Shown: piece after piece, positions 24,979 to 37,778 of the stretch
How the letters are laid out: every line of letters begins with the position of its first letter
Numbering within the stretch: position 1 is the first letter of the stretch
Source: Alitta virens
Taxonomy: Eukaryota; Annelida; Polychaeta; Phyllodocida; Nereididae
DNA length: 64,000 nucleotides
Reading direction: 5' to 3'
Assembly: GCA_932294295.1 (NCBI GenBank)
Contig: OW028573.1
Span: forward strand, 62,287,829-62,351,828
Program-made: the position numbers and the translations under genes
Notes under the pieces: model-generated
Databases searched by the model: none
What the model saw: only the letters and a program-made list of their open reading frames with translations
What the model was told of the DNA's origin: nothing

Positions 24979-27900
24979 AATATTGAATAGGAAACAAGAG
25001 ACCTGTTGTGAGTTAAATTTTCTGAAACTGATGCTTTATTGTCATAGTGACAAGGTTAATCCATCATTCCATCATTCTATCAACCTGTCTGTTACCTACA
25101 TCCATCTGTCTGTTACTTATTCTCAAATCGTCTTTTGAAACCATAAAACATGTTGGAAATTGCAATGTCATAATTTAATAATATTTATTTTACCCCCGTC
25201 TTTGAAGGTTACGAGGTCTATCATATTCATCATGGTTGAAAGAATCTCTTAACTATTTAAGTGTTTTCCTGCCACAACCTCAACCTTTGAGTATTCCTCC
25301 TTTTACATTTTTCCAAGTGCAAATAAAACATCTTGCCAATGGTCTTCACAATTTTTGAACGCTCACAAATTATGTCAAACAGTTTTTCAGCGGATCCACC
25401 TGACAAATTCGGTCATCATTATTCAGTACTATACGCCGTTGGATCTTGGTGCCAAAGTGCAGGATCCAGCATAACATACAGTTGATTTCATTTACGATTT
25501 AGTGCGATTTCTTTGTTGGCGACCATAGAGCTGGTGGTTTTTATTCGACTTTATTAATTTAGTATGAACTGATGTCAATATAGACTGGAAAGAGTGCTTT
25601 GTATAGTATACACTCATTAAAAATACATTAAAGATGCAAGTAAAAATATACTTTAAAAAGGGAACATTTTTAAAGTGCAATATATATGCTTGAGCTTGGA
25701 CGGCCTTGATTTTAAGAATACAGTTTGATATTTTAATTTAGTGAGTTATAGACCTAAACCAAGCTATGGCTACTGCTTACATGAACATATTTTAGCTTGT
25801 TGGGCCACAGTTTACAATATGTTTACCTAAATAATTGTGACCCCAAGGGGAGTTGGCAAAGGAGAGGCCGGTCAGTTAATCCTTGCTGGACATTCTGTTT
25901 CATTGTATACTGAACCGAAGTCATTTCCTTTCGTTACTTCGAATATTGCGCAAGATTACACATAACAGGCTGCGAGCATGTGTATGATCTGAACATTGTT
26001 AAGGTCATTCGTTTTTCTTTCTTTTGCAATGCACTAACTTTTTCTCCACCCAGTTTTTTAATTTGATTTTTTTTATAGTTAAATTCATTTTCCTTTTCAC
26101 TGAAGAAAGTGTGAGGGTTTCAACTGATTATACAAATAGGTATTTGAATACTGAATGCCTGTGGGAGGAGACTGAAGGTTAGAGACCACAATGAACGTTG
26201 TGAGACACCCAAGAAGTTTTGCCCCTACAATTGCTGCTTTTACAAGTGCAAAAATATGTCATGACAATGGGGTATTAATTGCAAATTGTAGCAAAATGGA
26301 CAGCGTTAACAAGAAAGCTGTGACTTATGTCACATCCCAGAGACAAGAAAGTTAACTACTATTCAGTTAAGAAGTTAATTTTGACTTAATTTTGACCTTG
26401 AAAGTAATTGGAGGAGACACTACAAGTGAGACGATATCACATCATCATGTCACACGAATTGGCGGACATTAACTTTGGTGCAAATCAGTAAATATTTACA
26501 TTTGCACGCAGTAAACCAATAGAAGTGCAGGAATGGTCCTTTTCCCAACGTCGTTTTAAATATAAATTATGTAATTAAAGTATCCAAAAACGTTTATACT
26601 ATCCATGATCAGATTAATCCTGTACTAGTTAAGTATTTGGTGCAATGTAAATGTCTGGTATACTGTGTAAATGTCTGGTATACTATGCAAATGTCTGGTC
26701 CTTCTAAGGTGTCACTGACAATCAAAGATCGTGACACGCACTGTTTTGCAGGACTCACAAGCGGCAAGAAGGCAGGTCGAACTGTTGATAGGGAAGCTTT
26801 TGCAGCCCATTCAGTTGACGCTCGTTTGGGATATTGACAAGTCATGACCAACAGAATAAAGCCATAGGCTTAAGGAAATGCCTTTGAGAGAGCTAATTAT
26901 ATACGAACAGCGTGGCTGACAAGAGCTCACTGCATTTGGTACAAGGCTTAAATGTTGACTCTTCAGAATCCTAATCCCACACACCTTGAGTTATTGAAAA
27001 GAGAATACCAATAGGTAGAACAGGTCCATTGGCCACTACCCACATATTAGGTCCCTTAGACCAGGAAATGAATGGCAGCCTAGCAGAAGTAGAGGTGAGT
27101 CACTACTTGCCCATTCAAATTGTACAGGCCACAACAGGTGGTAACATTTCCGCGATGTGTCATGGTTTAGACAAGAACTTAAATTCCTCTGTATTAGATT
27201 CATTTATTAAGTGAGCCCCAAATCAGTATACTGACCGATAGGAAAGTTGTACACCTGATTCAGTGGACAACCCTTTCTAACAGGGGATTCTTTCTAATAT
27301 AATTGTGTAGTGATGAGGTAACAATAGGTCTCATACTATCATGTTGAGGATCTCTTGAAGGTGACTTAGCATGCAAACCAGGAACTCATCAGTTCACCAA
27401 AATTCATTGCGGAGTTCTGTTGTAATCTGTAATATATTACAGCCCATCATTGGTGGCCCCTTATAAGCACTAGCTCTGCTAGCTTGAGGGGTCTCCATCA
27501 TAATTGCATCTTCTCATTTCGTTGATATAATTTGACAAGTACTTTTAATGTAAATTATGAAAATAAATTGATCTAAATCCAAATCATCCCGTTGTGGAAT
27601 TTGGGTGATTTCTGGCATGGGTCGGTGATATTCTCTTTAACAAACACAAGTGGGCAAAGTATAAGATTGCCAAGTGCATTAAGCAACGTGAGTGGTGATA
27701 TATGAACAAGAGCCCAGGTAAGCTTCATCGCTAAAATGGAACACTATTGTGATTCTTTTCGGTAGAAAACTTTGGCATACCCAAGAGAGCTCCATCACAT
27801 TCACATCACGTCACATCAGTTTCTTCACATTCATGACAAAATCTTTGTCATTCTTAAACCACCTCAGTGAATTTGGAGGGCCACATAACACACATGTCTG

Positions 27901-28956
27901 CCATGTGGTTGTTTGCTCCTAAAACAGGTTTTTTCTCAAAGCAGCCAATTGGCAAATACCCAAAAAGCCAACATGTTACAATCTTTTTAGTTTTTATTCT
28001 TAAGGTAAAAGCATCCAATACCTTTATTGCCATGGGCAACTACAACGTCGTTTATCATTTAGAGCAGTAAGGAATGCTTTAGGGTTAAGTGCTTTTGCTG
28101 TGAAGGCTTTACACTTGAAAACATCTATTTCCTCATTTTCTCTGTCTGTTTGCATGTTGGAACAAATATTACCAGCCAATTTACCAAGCAATTTCAGCAG
28201 TAATAACAATGTGTACGTTTTCATGGAGTAGTTTTTTCAAATTCGTAGATATGGAAATGTTACTTCTTATTATAATATTGCAATTGTGTATAGGATGGAC
28301 CCCTGTGACAAATTTCTAAATAGCAAGCACACATTTTACAGAGCTACACATTATATATTATACGGATAACAAAATATGGCAGCAAGATAGTCCAGCACCT
28401 CAGGTGGTGTCTTATAATAAGTGACATAAAAATCACATTTTTACCTAAAACCTGCGATGCCAGAAGATATGTGTAGGAGGATACTGAATGTTGCTCTGAA
28501 CTTTCTTCTTTTTATGCTCTCTCAGCCGTAGTGCTTGAAGTTCCCTGGCATTGCCTTTGTGGAAAATGCCTTAACACTGCAGAGGTCTGGTTGAATTAGA
28601 TTCAGAAGCAGCTGACACGAAGCAGGTTGACTAAATAAACAGTTTATAATCATAGCATTCTAAGTTAGTTCTAAATGTCTTAATTGGTTATTAAATTAAT
28701 GCTGTTATCATCTATAACAGACCTGATTTCTCATCTGCTGCTAAATTAGGCTGGTTAAACATTAAACGTGGGATAGTTCTTAAACTTGCCACTTGATGGT
28801 GGTTAGTGAGAGAAATATGTTGCATTACTTCATTTTCCACTGAGCTTTTGTCAGGACAACATTCTATAACAAGTACTGTTACCTGGCCTGGTAATGCCTG
28901 AAGGTAAATGGTTAAGTGACGGTCAATAGAGTTTTGTGGCGTTAGCTGGTCCCAAA

Positions 28957-28979
28957 TGACCCTTGAATGACCTTGACCT
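28957..28979. promoter_or_regulatory. Composite nuclear-receptor site (DR0 plus DR5)
   Basis: TGACCC, five bases, TGACCT, then TGACCT directly adjacent. Reverse-complemented this is AGGTCA-AGGTCA-TTCAA-GGGTCA, a DR0 next to a DR5; DR5 is the classical retinoic-acid-receptor spacing. It is far from any recognised promoter. Confidence 0.3.
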
Positions 28980-30117
28980 AGTGGTCCTTCAGGGACCTTT
29001 TGACACAAATGGGAAACCAGATTGACAGAATGCTATAAATACCACCATAAAGGACTAAGGTGGCTTGTTCTTCCTTGATTTAAGTACAAGTTTAAGCTCA
29101 AAACAATGATTTAGCACGAACAGTTCTTTGTTCAAAACAGCTGATTACACAGGGTAAATATTTTTTACCCCCAGTCTAGTTATGACATAGAAAAACCCTG
29201 CGATCCTTCCTTATATTTTACGCCTTCTTGCTTCTATATTGACTTATGAAAAAGTACAGGAAGATTGTGGTTTTTGCCCAAAGTATTGGATATTCATGCT
29301 CTATTAATTTGAAATGACTGATGACTCATAGAATGTCAAGAAACATAAATAAATAACAGACATGAATATCTCAACCCCTGTGTACTTCAAGGAGTCTGAA
29401 TGGACACGTTTTTAACAGCAAAGACAAGCATGTTTTACTTTTGGCCTCTAATCAAATGTTAGCACACAGATGCAGCATCTAGCCAACACAGATGGTTTTT
29501 GCTGGCAACACATCTTCACCTGCTTCTGCGTGAGCTATTGTGAGCTGACCGTTCAGACTTTGAAGTAAGAGACACACGAAAAATGATATCACACCACAGA
29601 AAAAGTTGAATAGGAACAAAAAATAAACGTTGGTGCCATTATGCTCCAGGTGACTTTTTTCATTAAGGCGAGCAACATAATATTGCCATAACATATAGCA
29701 GTACTTGCTAGTTCTTCCCTAGAGAGATGTTTGACTTATTTGAATGGAAGTCTTTGACAACATGAAAAAGTATGTGTAATGGGACTATTCTACAATGTGC
29801 AGCACCATAAAATCCATACAGAGCCATGTGGTTGCTTTGAAGGCATGTGTGACTTTTGAATACACTAGGTTACCATGTAAAATTGATTTCAGATTAAAGG
29901 ATGATATGGCTCACAGACTGAGGCAGAGATCTCCATAGCTTTTGCGACATGACCAAACATGCCACGTGGTCACTGACCAACACAAAACTGACAAAAAGAT
30001 CAAGAAGTCTGGGCACAATATAGGTTTTCCTTTGTAGATTCATTCAAACAAGAATTTGGGATGCTGTTTATTTAACAAGTGACCACTTTTGATGATGTTA
30101 CTGGAGCCACTTACCTG

Positions 30118-30189
30118 AGCAAGTCAAAGAGGCTGAGACAGCCTGCAGCTGATGATGCAGTTGTTTCTTCTTGCAAGCACCTGCGCAGG
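30118..30189 (-). other. Possible unassigned exon (spliced transcript of unknown nature)
   Basis: On the minus strand a perfect donor context CAG|GTAAGT (intron from 30117) is preceded by 72 nt opened by an acceptor-like CTACCTGCGCAG. One frame is open through the 72 nt. The adjoining 30190-30470 is unusually GC-rich for this region. No partner exon was identified, so it could be part of a lncRNA or a chance pairing. Confidence 0.2.
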
Positions 30190-31530
30190 TAGATCCAATT
30201 GTCAGCAGCAGAACACTGGCATTGCAACTCTCAGCCAGCAATTGCTTTGCACACCCCAGCGGTGCACATGCCACTGAGGCCTCCTGGCTCGTCCTGTCAT
30301 GCTTCTGTTACCTCAAGCGTGCACGACTCACTCCAGTGGCCATGGCTTCCCAGGCTCCAAGAATGGACCTCACTACACCTCCTCCAAGGCTTCGTTGTAC
30401 AGCTGCATATAGTGTACAGTGTGGACAAAGCTCAGTAATGTTGCCATTCTATGATAAACAGCTAACCAACTGACCAGTCTGCATAACAGAACCGGTCGCC
30501 ACTAGGTTATACTGTGCCAATGGCATTCTCAAGTAGGACATTGACAGCACCAACAATCACACTCTAACTTATTGTCCTAATTGCAGTATGTTGCCATTTC
30601 TTCAAATATATATATGTGGGGTTTTAGGAACCCCTATTGACCGCTGAAAGGTGGACTCTGAGAAGGCAATTGATGATTTATGCTGCATTGGTCAAATCGT
30701 GACTTCTTGACTCACTTTAAGATAATTTATACCATGGTTGCACTATAGAATTTACTGGTGCAATTCTTGCTGTTTGCACATCTTTAGAACTGCCCTTTTT
30801 CATGAAGCTTGTGTACATGTCTTCTGTTTCAATGTTGCTCGGTTTTTGTCTAATCAAGTTCTTGTTTGCCTAATTTACTTGAGATTTATAACACCCAAGA
30901 ATGAGTTGTAATTCTTTAGCTCATCAAAAGACACAAACGAGCCTGTGAAACAGTATTCATTTCGTGATGCACTCAATCAATGCACAAAAGTTTCCTTTGA
31001 TTCTTGCATATAGCTTACTCTTTCTGATAGTAAAATGAAACCTGTCACTACCACACTCTTCTATAAATAACTAGAATGGGTTGAAGTGATTAATTCTGGA
31101 AGTTGTAAGGTAACCACAATTCGACACAGAGTCAGTGACTTTTGGTTATGGTGGCACACTGTACTGTAACCTTAGATAACCCAGTTGTTACCGTGGGTAT
31201 GGTGTGGATGAGTAAAATATAAAAAAAGAAAAAAGAAAAGAGCCCCGTCTAAAAGTATTTATTTGATAATTTCAAAATTTATTCATATTCAGACAAATAC
31301 AATTAAAACATGTATTATTATATTGTCTTGATCCATACATAAAAGCTATTCAATTGAAAGTTGTATGTACCAGAGTGAGAATGGAAATGGATGAAGATGA
31401 GAATGGCTGAAGATGGGGATGAGTACGTGTTACGATCATGCAACAAGTATCCTCTAATTATAATATGTGTGTCAATATAAACTAAATAATATGAACATAC
31501 AGTACTGTGTAGAAGTCTTGAGCCACCTTA

Positions 31531-31629
31531 ACCCAGATAGCATTCCAAATTGTATTAATGTTGGTGCGATGTCGGCGTTGTCAAAAGATGAAGAATCGAC
31601 GCTGGCCCGATCTGGAATGCTATCTGGGT
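31531..31629. mobile_element. Palindromic MITE, copy 2
   Basis: Left end ACCCAGATAGCATTCCAAAT, right end GATCTGGAATGCTATCTGGG(T). The interior shares the GATGTCGGCG motif with copy 1 but is shorter (99 bp). It lies in intergenic DNA. Confidence 0.85.
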
Positions 31630-32941
31630 AATGCATTATGTGTTATTTGTTCATATGCAGACCTTCATCTAAACAAGTGATCCTGCACTATGCTTGTAAT
31701 AAAATTTTGACAACTTGTATTTGTGTTTAAGGAACCTTTTAATGATGTTAGGACAGAATTTCAGTCCAATTACTGCCTCTAAAAGCCAGTTTTATGTAAA
31801 ATGGGAACTATAGCAAATAACAGAAATGAACAAGATTTTTCTTCTCTATTATTGTTTTCCTATTTTACTATGTCTGTAATTCAGTCGAGGTAAGTATATT
31901 TCTTTAGTTGTTTGGAAAAGGAAGACTGTGATATATTGCTTAGTGACTTGAGGCTTTCTGGTAAGTTATTCCATATTATATAGGTCTACAATATACCTAC
32001 CTCAGTTGTAGCCTTGTTGATTTTTTATTGGCACCTTTGACAAAAAAAAAAATCATGATCTCTATCATTTGTCAACTCGTAGTTGCCATTTACCCAAGCT
32101 ATAATTTTGTTCACACTACCTGTAAATCAAATGTTTAGATAACTGCTAGAAAAGTTTTGTACACACTAAGATGATTCCGTTCATTGGCACTCCCCAACAT
32201 TCTTGTTTGTTTTTGACATTCTTCTGGTGCCAGTCTACTTAAGAAACACCAGACATTACAAAGGGAAATATAGATATCTGTAATAGATTTTTTATGGAAT
32301 GGTGTTAGCATTAATTAAAAAGTGGGGTGTTTGTGTCATGCATAAGATTCTTAATAATAAGATTCTGGTCAAACATCAATATGTCCTCATAAAATATCTC
32401 TATTTGTTATTCTGTTTTGTATGAAGATGTCTTTGAAATTGAGAACTAACTTCTCAGAGTGCCATGTTACTCTCAACCAAAATATTTGTGAGTTTGTTCT
32501 CAGTCCCTGACAGGTCTCAGACGAGTATACATTTTACATGTAGAGATTTTCTTCCTTTTTGTTAATTTTAGTTCGTTTAATTGCAAGTTGTGACTCGGAG
32601 CACAGACAAGACCTTTGTGTGAAACAGACTCTAGCTATCAGTTGTAAACTGACTTTTTGTCCAATTAGAAGAAGTGACTTCGTAATTATAAGTAACTTCA
32701 AAAGAGAGAGCAGTTAACTAGGTGTATCAGTTTGTTTATTGTAACTTTGATAGATTTAACATGATTGAGATGCGACTGGCTTTTGAAATTTGGTTGTTGG
32801 AATACAGAATTTCCTATGATTGACATACACTTGAATTTTTATTATGGAAGTTTATGTTATTGGGAGTTTCTAATGAATGATGATTGATCGTTGCCATTGG
32901 ATTATTATTGCTTCTGGACTGCATGAAAATGAAGAGGTGGA

Positions 32942-33082
<141 letters not shown>

Positions 33083-33123
33083 GGTTGACACTACACATAC
33101 TCAAGATTTAATTTTCCATTACA

Positions 33124-33199
33124 GTTGACGAATATTTGGTCATCTTGATCATGGAGTCACTCTCTAGTGACTCCATGTCTTGATCATGCAATTCGTCAA
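33124..33199 (+). other. Imperfect 76-nt hairpin next to the GA tract
   Basis: A perfect 10-bp stem (ATGGAGTCAC at 33151-33160 with GTGACTCCAT at 33167-33176) closes a 6-nt loop. A second perfect 9-bp stem at the base pairs TTGACGAAT (33124-33132) with ATTCGTCAA (33191-33199). The middle is interrupted by bulges. Size and loop resemble a pre-miRNA, but it could equally be a decayed foldback element. Confidence 0.35.
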
Positions 33200-33872
33200 A
33201 TTCCAATGTGATTATCACACAACTTTTTCTTTGACAACTTAGGTAATTGACTAACTTGGACTACGTAAATTGACAACAATTTGATGTTGTCTTTGGTCGT
33301 ATTTTCATTGTAAATATCTAAACTCGTTGTGTAAGACACTCGTTATTGTAACCTTGAGAGAGTCAGTGAGCATCGTAATATTCCTAATATCAGCAATGTC
33401 ATCGACATGTGATGGTGTTTGTTGGTGTCTTATTTACATGCATAGCACCTTACATGTTTCTGATGGGGTTTTTGCTCAACCCTTCTATGTTGCTATACAG
33501 CCTTTGTGCTATGTGAAGTTGAAGTAGTTGGACCATTTGAGGGAGTATCTATGTCTCACCTCGCCCTGTACTGTATATACGTGGGCACTGATGGGCTACC
33601 TACAGTCATACCCATAAAAATCACTCAACTATAGTTGACTATATGGCTTCGACAAAAGACTGAATATAGCCTAACTTAGTTGGAGACACTTAATTGCTGG
33701 CTCAATTGCAACCACACACTAGCACTTTACCCATTTAGAAACATGCTTCATTGTGACTTGTGTTGCTTTTTATAGGCCTACTATAAGTGGCCTTACAGTC
33801 AGCCAGAATTTGATATATTAGCGCCATGCTGAACCTTATGGCTTCTTAAATGACAGCTGAGACTCTTTATCA

Positions 33873-34034
33873 CAGGGCCGTAGCCTGCCGGGGGGGGGGG
33901 GGGGGGCTAGATATTTGCAAAAAAAAGTACATTTATGTAATGAAGTGAACATAAGCTGCAGTACATCAGAAGCTTGACTTCAGACAGACCAAACTGCCCC
34001 CCCCCCCATGACTTTTTTCCAGGCTACGACCCTG
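33873..34034. mobile_element. hAT-like MITE with poly-G/poly-C interior
   Basis: Terminal inverted repeats are CAGGGCCGTAGCCTG on the left and CAGGCTACGACCCTG on the right, differing at one position when inverted. A poly-G run lies just inside the left end and a poly-C run inside the right end. CAGGG(G/C)CGTAGCC ends are common in hAT-derived elements. No clear 8-bp target duplication was found. Confidence 0.7.
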
Positions 34035-34591
34035 TATAATCTTAAGGAGCCTCTGGTGGAAGGTAGTACCTTCAAGGTAGGACGGTGTTTTGAAAGACTG
34101 AACACAAGACTTAGGTTGTACAGTAGTTGCTACAGCTAGGCCTGTAGTAGTGTTGTATATTTGGCTGACCCCCTCCTCTTCACTACCTCTCTCGAGAGTC
34201 AAATTGTTGTGCACTTGCCCCATGCGCCCCATTACATCATGATAAGATGGTGCTCCTTGGAAGGCATACTTCACATAGCTCTCTGGTCACGCTGTTTGAA
34301 TTCAGTCACAACACACGACATTCGCTTGCCAGGGGCGTGTCTTTTCTGACGTACTTTTGAATTTTATGGCACCCTAAATTTATGGAAGTAGGTCTTTTTT
34401 AATGTAAAAAAGTCGACCTTGAAATATAATTGGAATATAATTACCTTTATTTTTTTGCAACTCAAGGTCACATAAACCACACTGTTCATACATATCTCAT
34501 GAAGCTATTAGTTTTGTGTGTGTGCCTAAAAGAAGCTCTATAGTGAATTATGGACGATTTTAAGGCAAGTCAGGATGTCACATTATATATA

Positions 34592-34838
34592 TAGTCATTA
34601 TTCATTATCAAATACCAGCCAAATCCAAAAGAAAATCAATCGACTTGTTTGCACCGACTTTTGAAAAATGTGAAAAAATTATTTCAGAGAAAGTGCACAT
34701 GTGTAAAAACTGGTAAAGTCATTATTTATTATCAAATACCAGCCAAGTCCAAAAGAAAATCAATCGACTTATTTGCACCGACTTTTGAAAAATGTGAAAA
34801 AAGAATTTCAGATAAAGTGCACATGTGTAAACTGGTAA
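34592..34838. repeat. 125-bp tandem duplication
   Basis: Two head-to-tail copies, 34592-34716 and 34717-~34838, share AGTCATTAT(T)(C/T)ATTATC, CAATCGACTT(G/A)TTTGC and AAAGTGCACATGTGTAAA. They are highly similar, so the duplication is fairly young. There is no evidence of coding function. Confidence 0.9.
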
Positions 34839-37321
34839 AGATGCACATTATTGTGACATATAATTTTACTTTCTAAGGTGAGATTTCAAATGAAATATAT
34901 ATATTAGTTTTTCATATCATGATCCTTACTCCCAAAAAGTATGCATTCTTTTAAAGCACTTCCGGTATCATGACTCTTCTTTGACTCATGTCAAGTGCCA
35001 TATATATATGTTTAATGTCACCATGGACATGCTCTAACGTGCGATGAAAATCTCCCTGGCCCATGTCACGTTCACTGCAATCAATATTGCACCACTAGTA
35101 TTTATATCCATGTTGACACACACGTGCACATGTTTTGAGATGACTTATAGCTGATGACAACCACTGAGGCACATAATACGCATTGTTAAACAGCTTGGCA
35201 GCCAGCCGAAATGCTCTTATTTGCTCTCCTTGCTTTGGAATTCAATGGCAAATAATGAGAAAAAAAGTAAAATTGGAAGGGTGAATATTGGAGAGGGAGT
35301 TCAGTGAGAAGTTAAATAAGGAGCCACACCCTAAATTGCCCTCTCCAGGTCTTTAAACAGACAGAAGACAACTGCATGCCTACCACTGTCACTGCCCAGC
35401 TTAAGTCTAAACATGTGCCATACCACTTCTGTCATGTTTGTGTAAAAAGGAAATGTTTCTGTGTTCAGATGGGTTTACTGTCAGTCTGGGCTATTAAGGG
35501 TATCTTTTGGGTAGAGTTTCTTAAGTAATTTTTTGGTGACAAAGAAATGGTCACACAATCCATCAAGACCTGACATTAGGTGATCACTGGATGACACTCA
35601 GAGGTATGTAAATTGATAGATAAAATAATTGTTGCTGAAACCTCATCGGAAACCTTGCGTAAGTCACGAATCGAAAATAAGAACTATGAACTGCATAAAT
35701 ACACCCACGCGCTAGAAATTCTTAATGAAATACAATGCTGTCTTTTCAGGGCATTCAGATGTGCGATAAAAATGTCAATCTTTACATCAGATAACACCAA
35801 ATAAATGAGAGAGAAAAAAACTAGTGTTATCCGCTGAAAGAACTTGGTCATCTCTGTAATGCAGGTAAATAATTCAGTACATTTAAAATTCAATATATTT
35901 CCAAGGTCTATCCGGCTACGTGCAAATATCACAGAGTTTTGGCTAAAAGCACTTTCCGGCAAACACATAGTTATATGAGGGATTTGAAAAAGCCAACAGA
36001 TCTCTGATAAAAATACAGTTTTATTCACCGAAAACCTTCTCGAGAAGTTTCGGACAACTGCAACTGAAGTGGTTCTTGCACAATGACATCTATTTGGTTA
36101 CCTTTTCACAGTTTATCTAACAATATGAAACATTGCTTTTCAGGGTGGAGAGATTTTCTTGGAAAATAGCATGTATGTTCAAATGTCATGAATTCCGCTA
36201 GATACAATGTTCAAGTTCAACAGCATTTAAGGACAAAGCAAATGGAGAAATATTTGTGCGAATGGGTCCTATACAGAAGTGAGCTTGAATAAAAGAACCT
36301 GTTGAAGTTTGCAGCAACTTAACAGTGTTGAATTCCTTATTTTTTGAACATACAGATATTGGTCAGTAGTCTAATATACTGCCTAGCAGAAAAGTGGTTA
36401 CACTGGCAAACAATGCAAAATTTTTTCAATCTTTCAAAGTGCTTCTGCCACGTCACATTGGTTGTTATTGTTAGTAGGTTTTAGCAGTGAAAGACCATTG
36501 AATATATCCAGCCACCCTTGCCTGTCTATAAAACATAGTAATCAACATTTAAGGATAATCCCTGTGTTGGTCAAAACTCTCGCCTGGTTGAGCAAATTGA
36601 ATAGTTTTTGGACAGTTTAACTGTTTTCAAACAAAACAAAGCAATGATACACGTCACATGAGCACTTTATTTAGTTATTTTTAGTACTTGCCCAACTCAC
36701 TGTGTAACCACTAATTGTTTTTAGTTACAGGATGAAAGCTGTCAGTTTCAAATTCTTATTTTAGCATGGTGTAAGTTAAGGTCATCACAATTTACATTTA
36801 AATATTTTAGATAAGATTGCCAACACAGAGTTCAAAAGAAGCCAATGCAAACCATAATAAAGTTGCAAGTAAATAACTTGCCTGTCACTTCAAATGATAA
36901 TAAAGAAAAGGTATGGATTACAACATTTTATGTTTACAACAACACAGATTTAAATGCCATTGGTGCTCTTAAATAGAAGGGCACGAACCAGACCTTCAGG
37001 TACAAAATACTTCATTGTGATACATCTATTGTCGTTCCTCTGAATGAGGAGTTCATGTAAGCTTGTGAAGCCAGACAAAACCCATTAAAAACTGAAATGC
37101 ACTTGACAATAGATAAACACAATTTTGCACTTAAATTACTTATACAAATGTCACAAACACTTTTAAAAATATAGTGCCTTAAAATGGTGGAATGTTTCAC
37201 CGTGACTTCCTTCAAATATCAAATTTCCTTCACTTTCTTTGCTTCTCTGTTTAAGTACAATGTACACAGTTATACAAAAAAGTTGGTCCGTTTCTATCTG
37301 AGTCATCCCTCAATACATCTC

Positions 37322-37442
37322 ACTCCGATAGCATTCCTAATCGAGCCAGTGTCGTTTCTATGTCGGCCGCCTTCGGTACAACATCGTTTTGACATCACCG
37401 ACATCGCGCCGATGTTAAAACGATTTGGAATGCTATCTGGGA
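37322..37442. mobile_element. Palindromic MITE, copy 3
   Basis: Left end ACTCCGATAGCATTCCTAAT, right end CGATTTGGAATGCTATCTGG. The interior has CGACATCGCGCCGATGTT, as in copy 1. It lies about 340 bp downstream of the CCDC148 stop codon. Confidence 0.8.
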
Positions 37443-37778
37443 AGTTTATGTACGAATTACCTTTAAATACACACAGATTGTAAATTGAAATGTATTTTCA
37501 TGACAGCATCATTTCTATATCTGCACTATTTACAAATATTGATAAATATGCTAAAAGCCAAATCAGACAGATTTATTACAAGTCAAGAAACCACGTTTTA
37601 CCCATAAATATTTTAACAGATATTGCACAACCCGAGACATTTAAATATCCACATATAAACTGCCATACAATTTACCACCTAATTCTCTTCCTTAATCATG
37701 CACAGACCGACAGACAGAAGTAGAGAACTTTGGCTAATTGGCACCAGCTCCTCGATTCAGTCAACAAAATAAACTGTC

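Larger units (their letters stand above)
24989..31530. other. Intergenic stretch with isolated signals
   Basis: About 6.5 kb without a supportable coding gene. It contains a half-site cluster (28957-28979) and a GC-richer patch with a possible spliced exon around 30118-30470, both listed separately. Confidence 0.45.

Noticed and set aside
30171..30473. 100-codon plus-strand frame in a GC-rich patch
   Set aside because: Two plus-strand frames are open over the same bases, as expected from local composition, and neither shows a domain; only splice-like signals on the other strand are kept as a weak lead.
34649..34876. Frame containing a duplicated Lys-rich peptide
   Set aside because: It is the translation of a 125-bp tandem duplication with no coding support.
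35684..36028. 114-codon minus-strand frame with hydrophobic segments
   Set aside because: Isolated, no homology I recognise, no promoter or splice context; expected by chance in 25 kb of AT-rich DNA.
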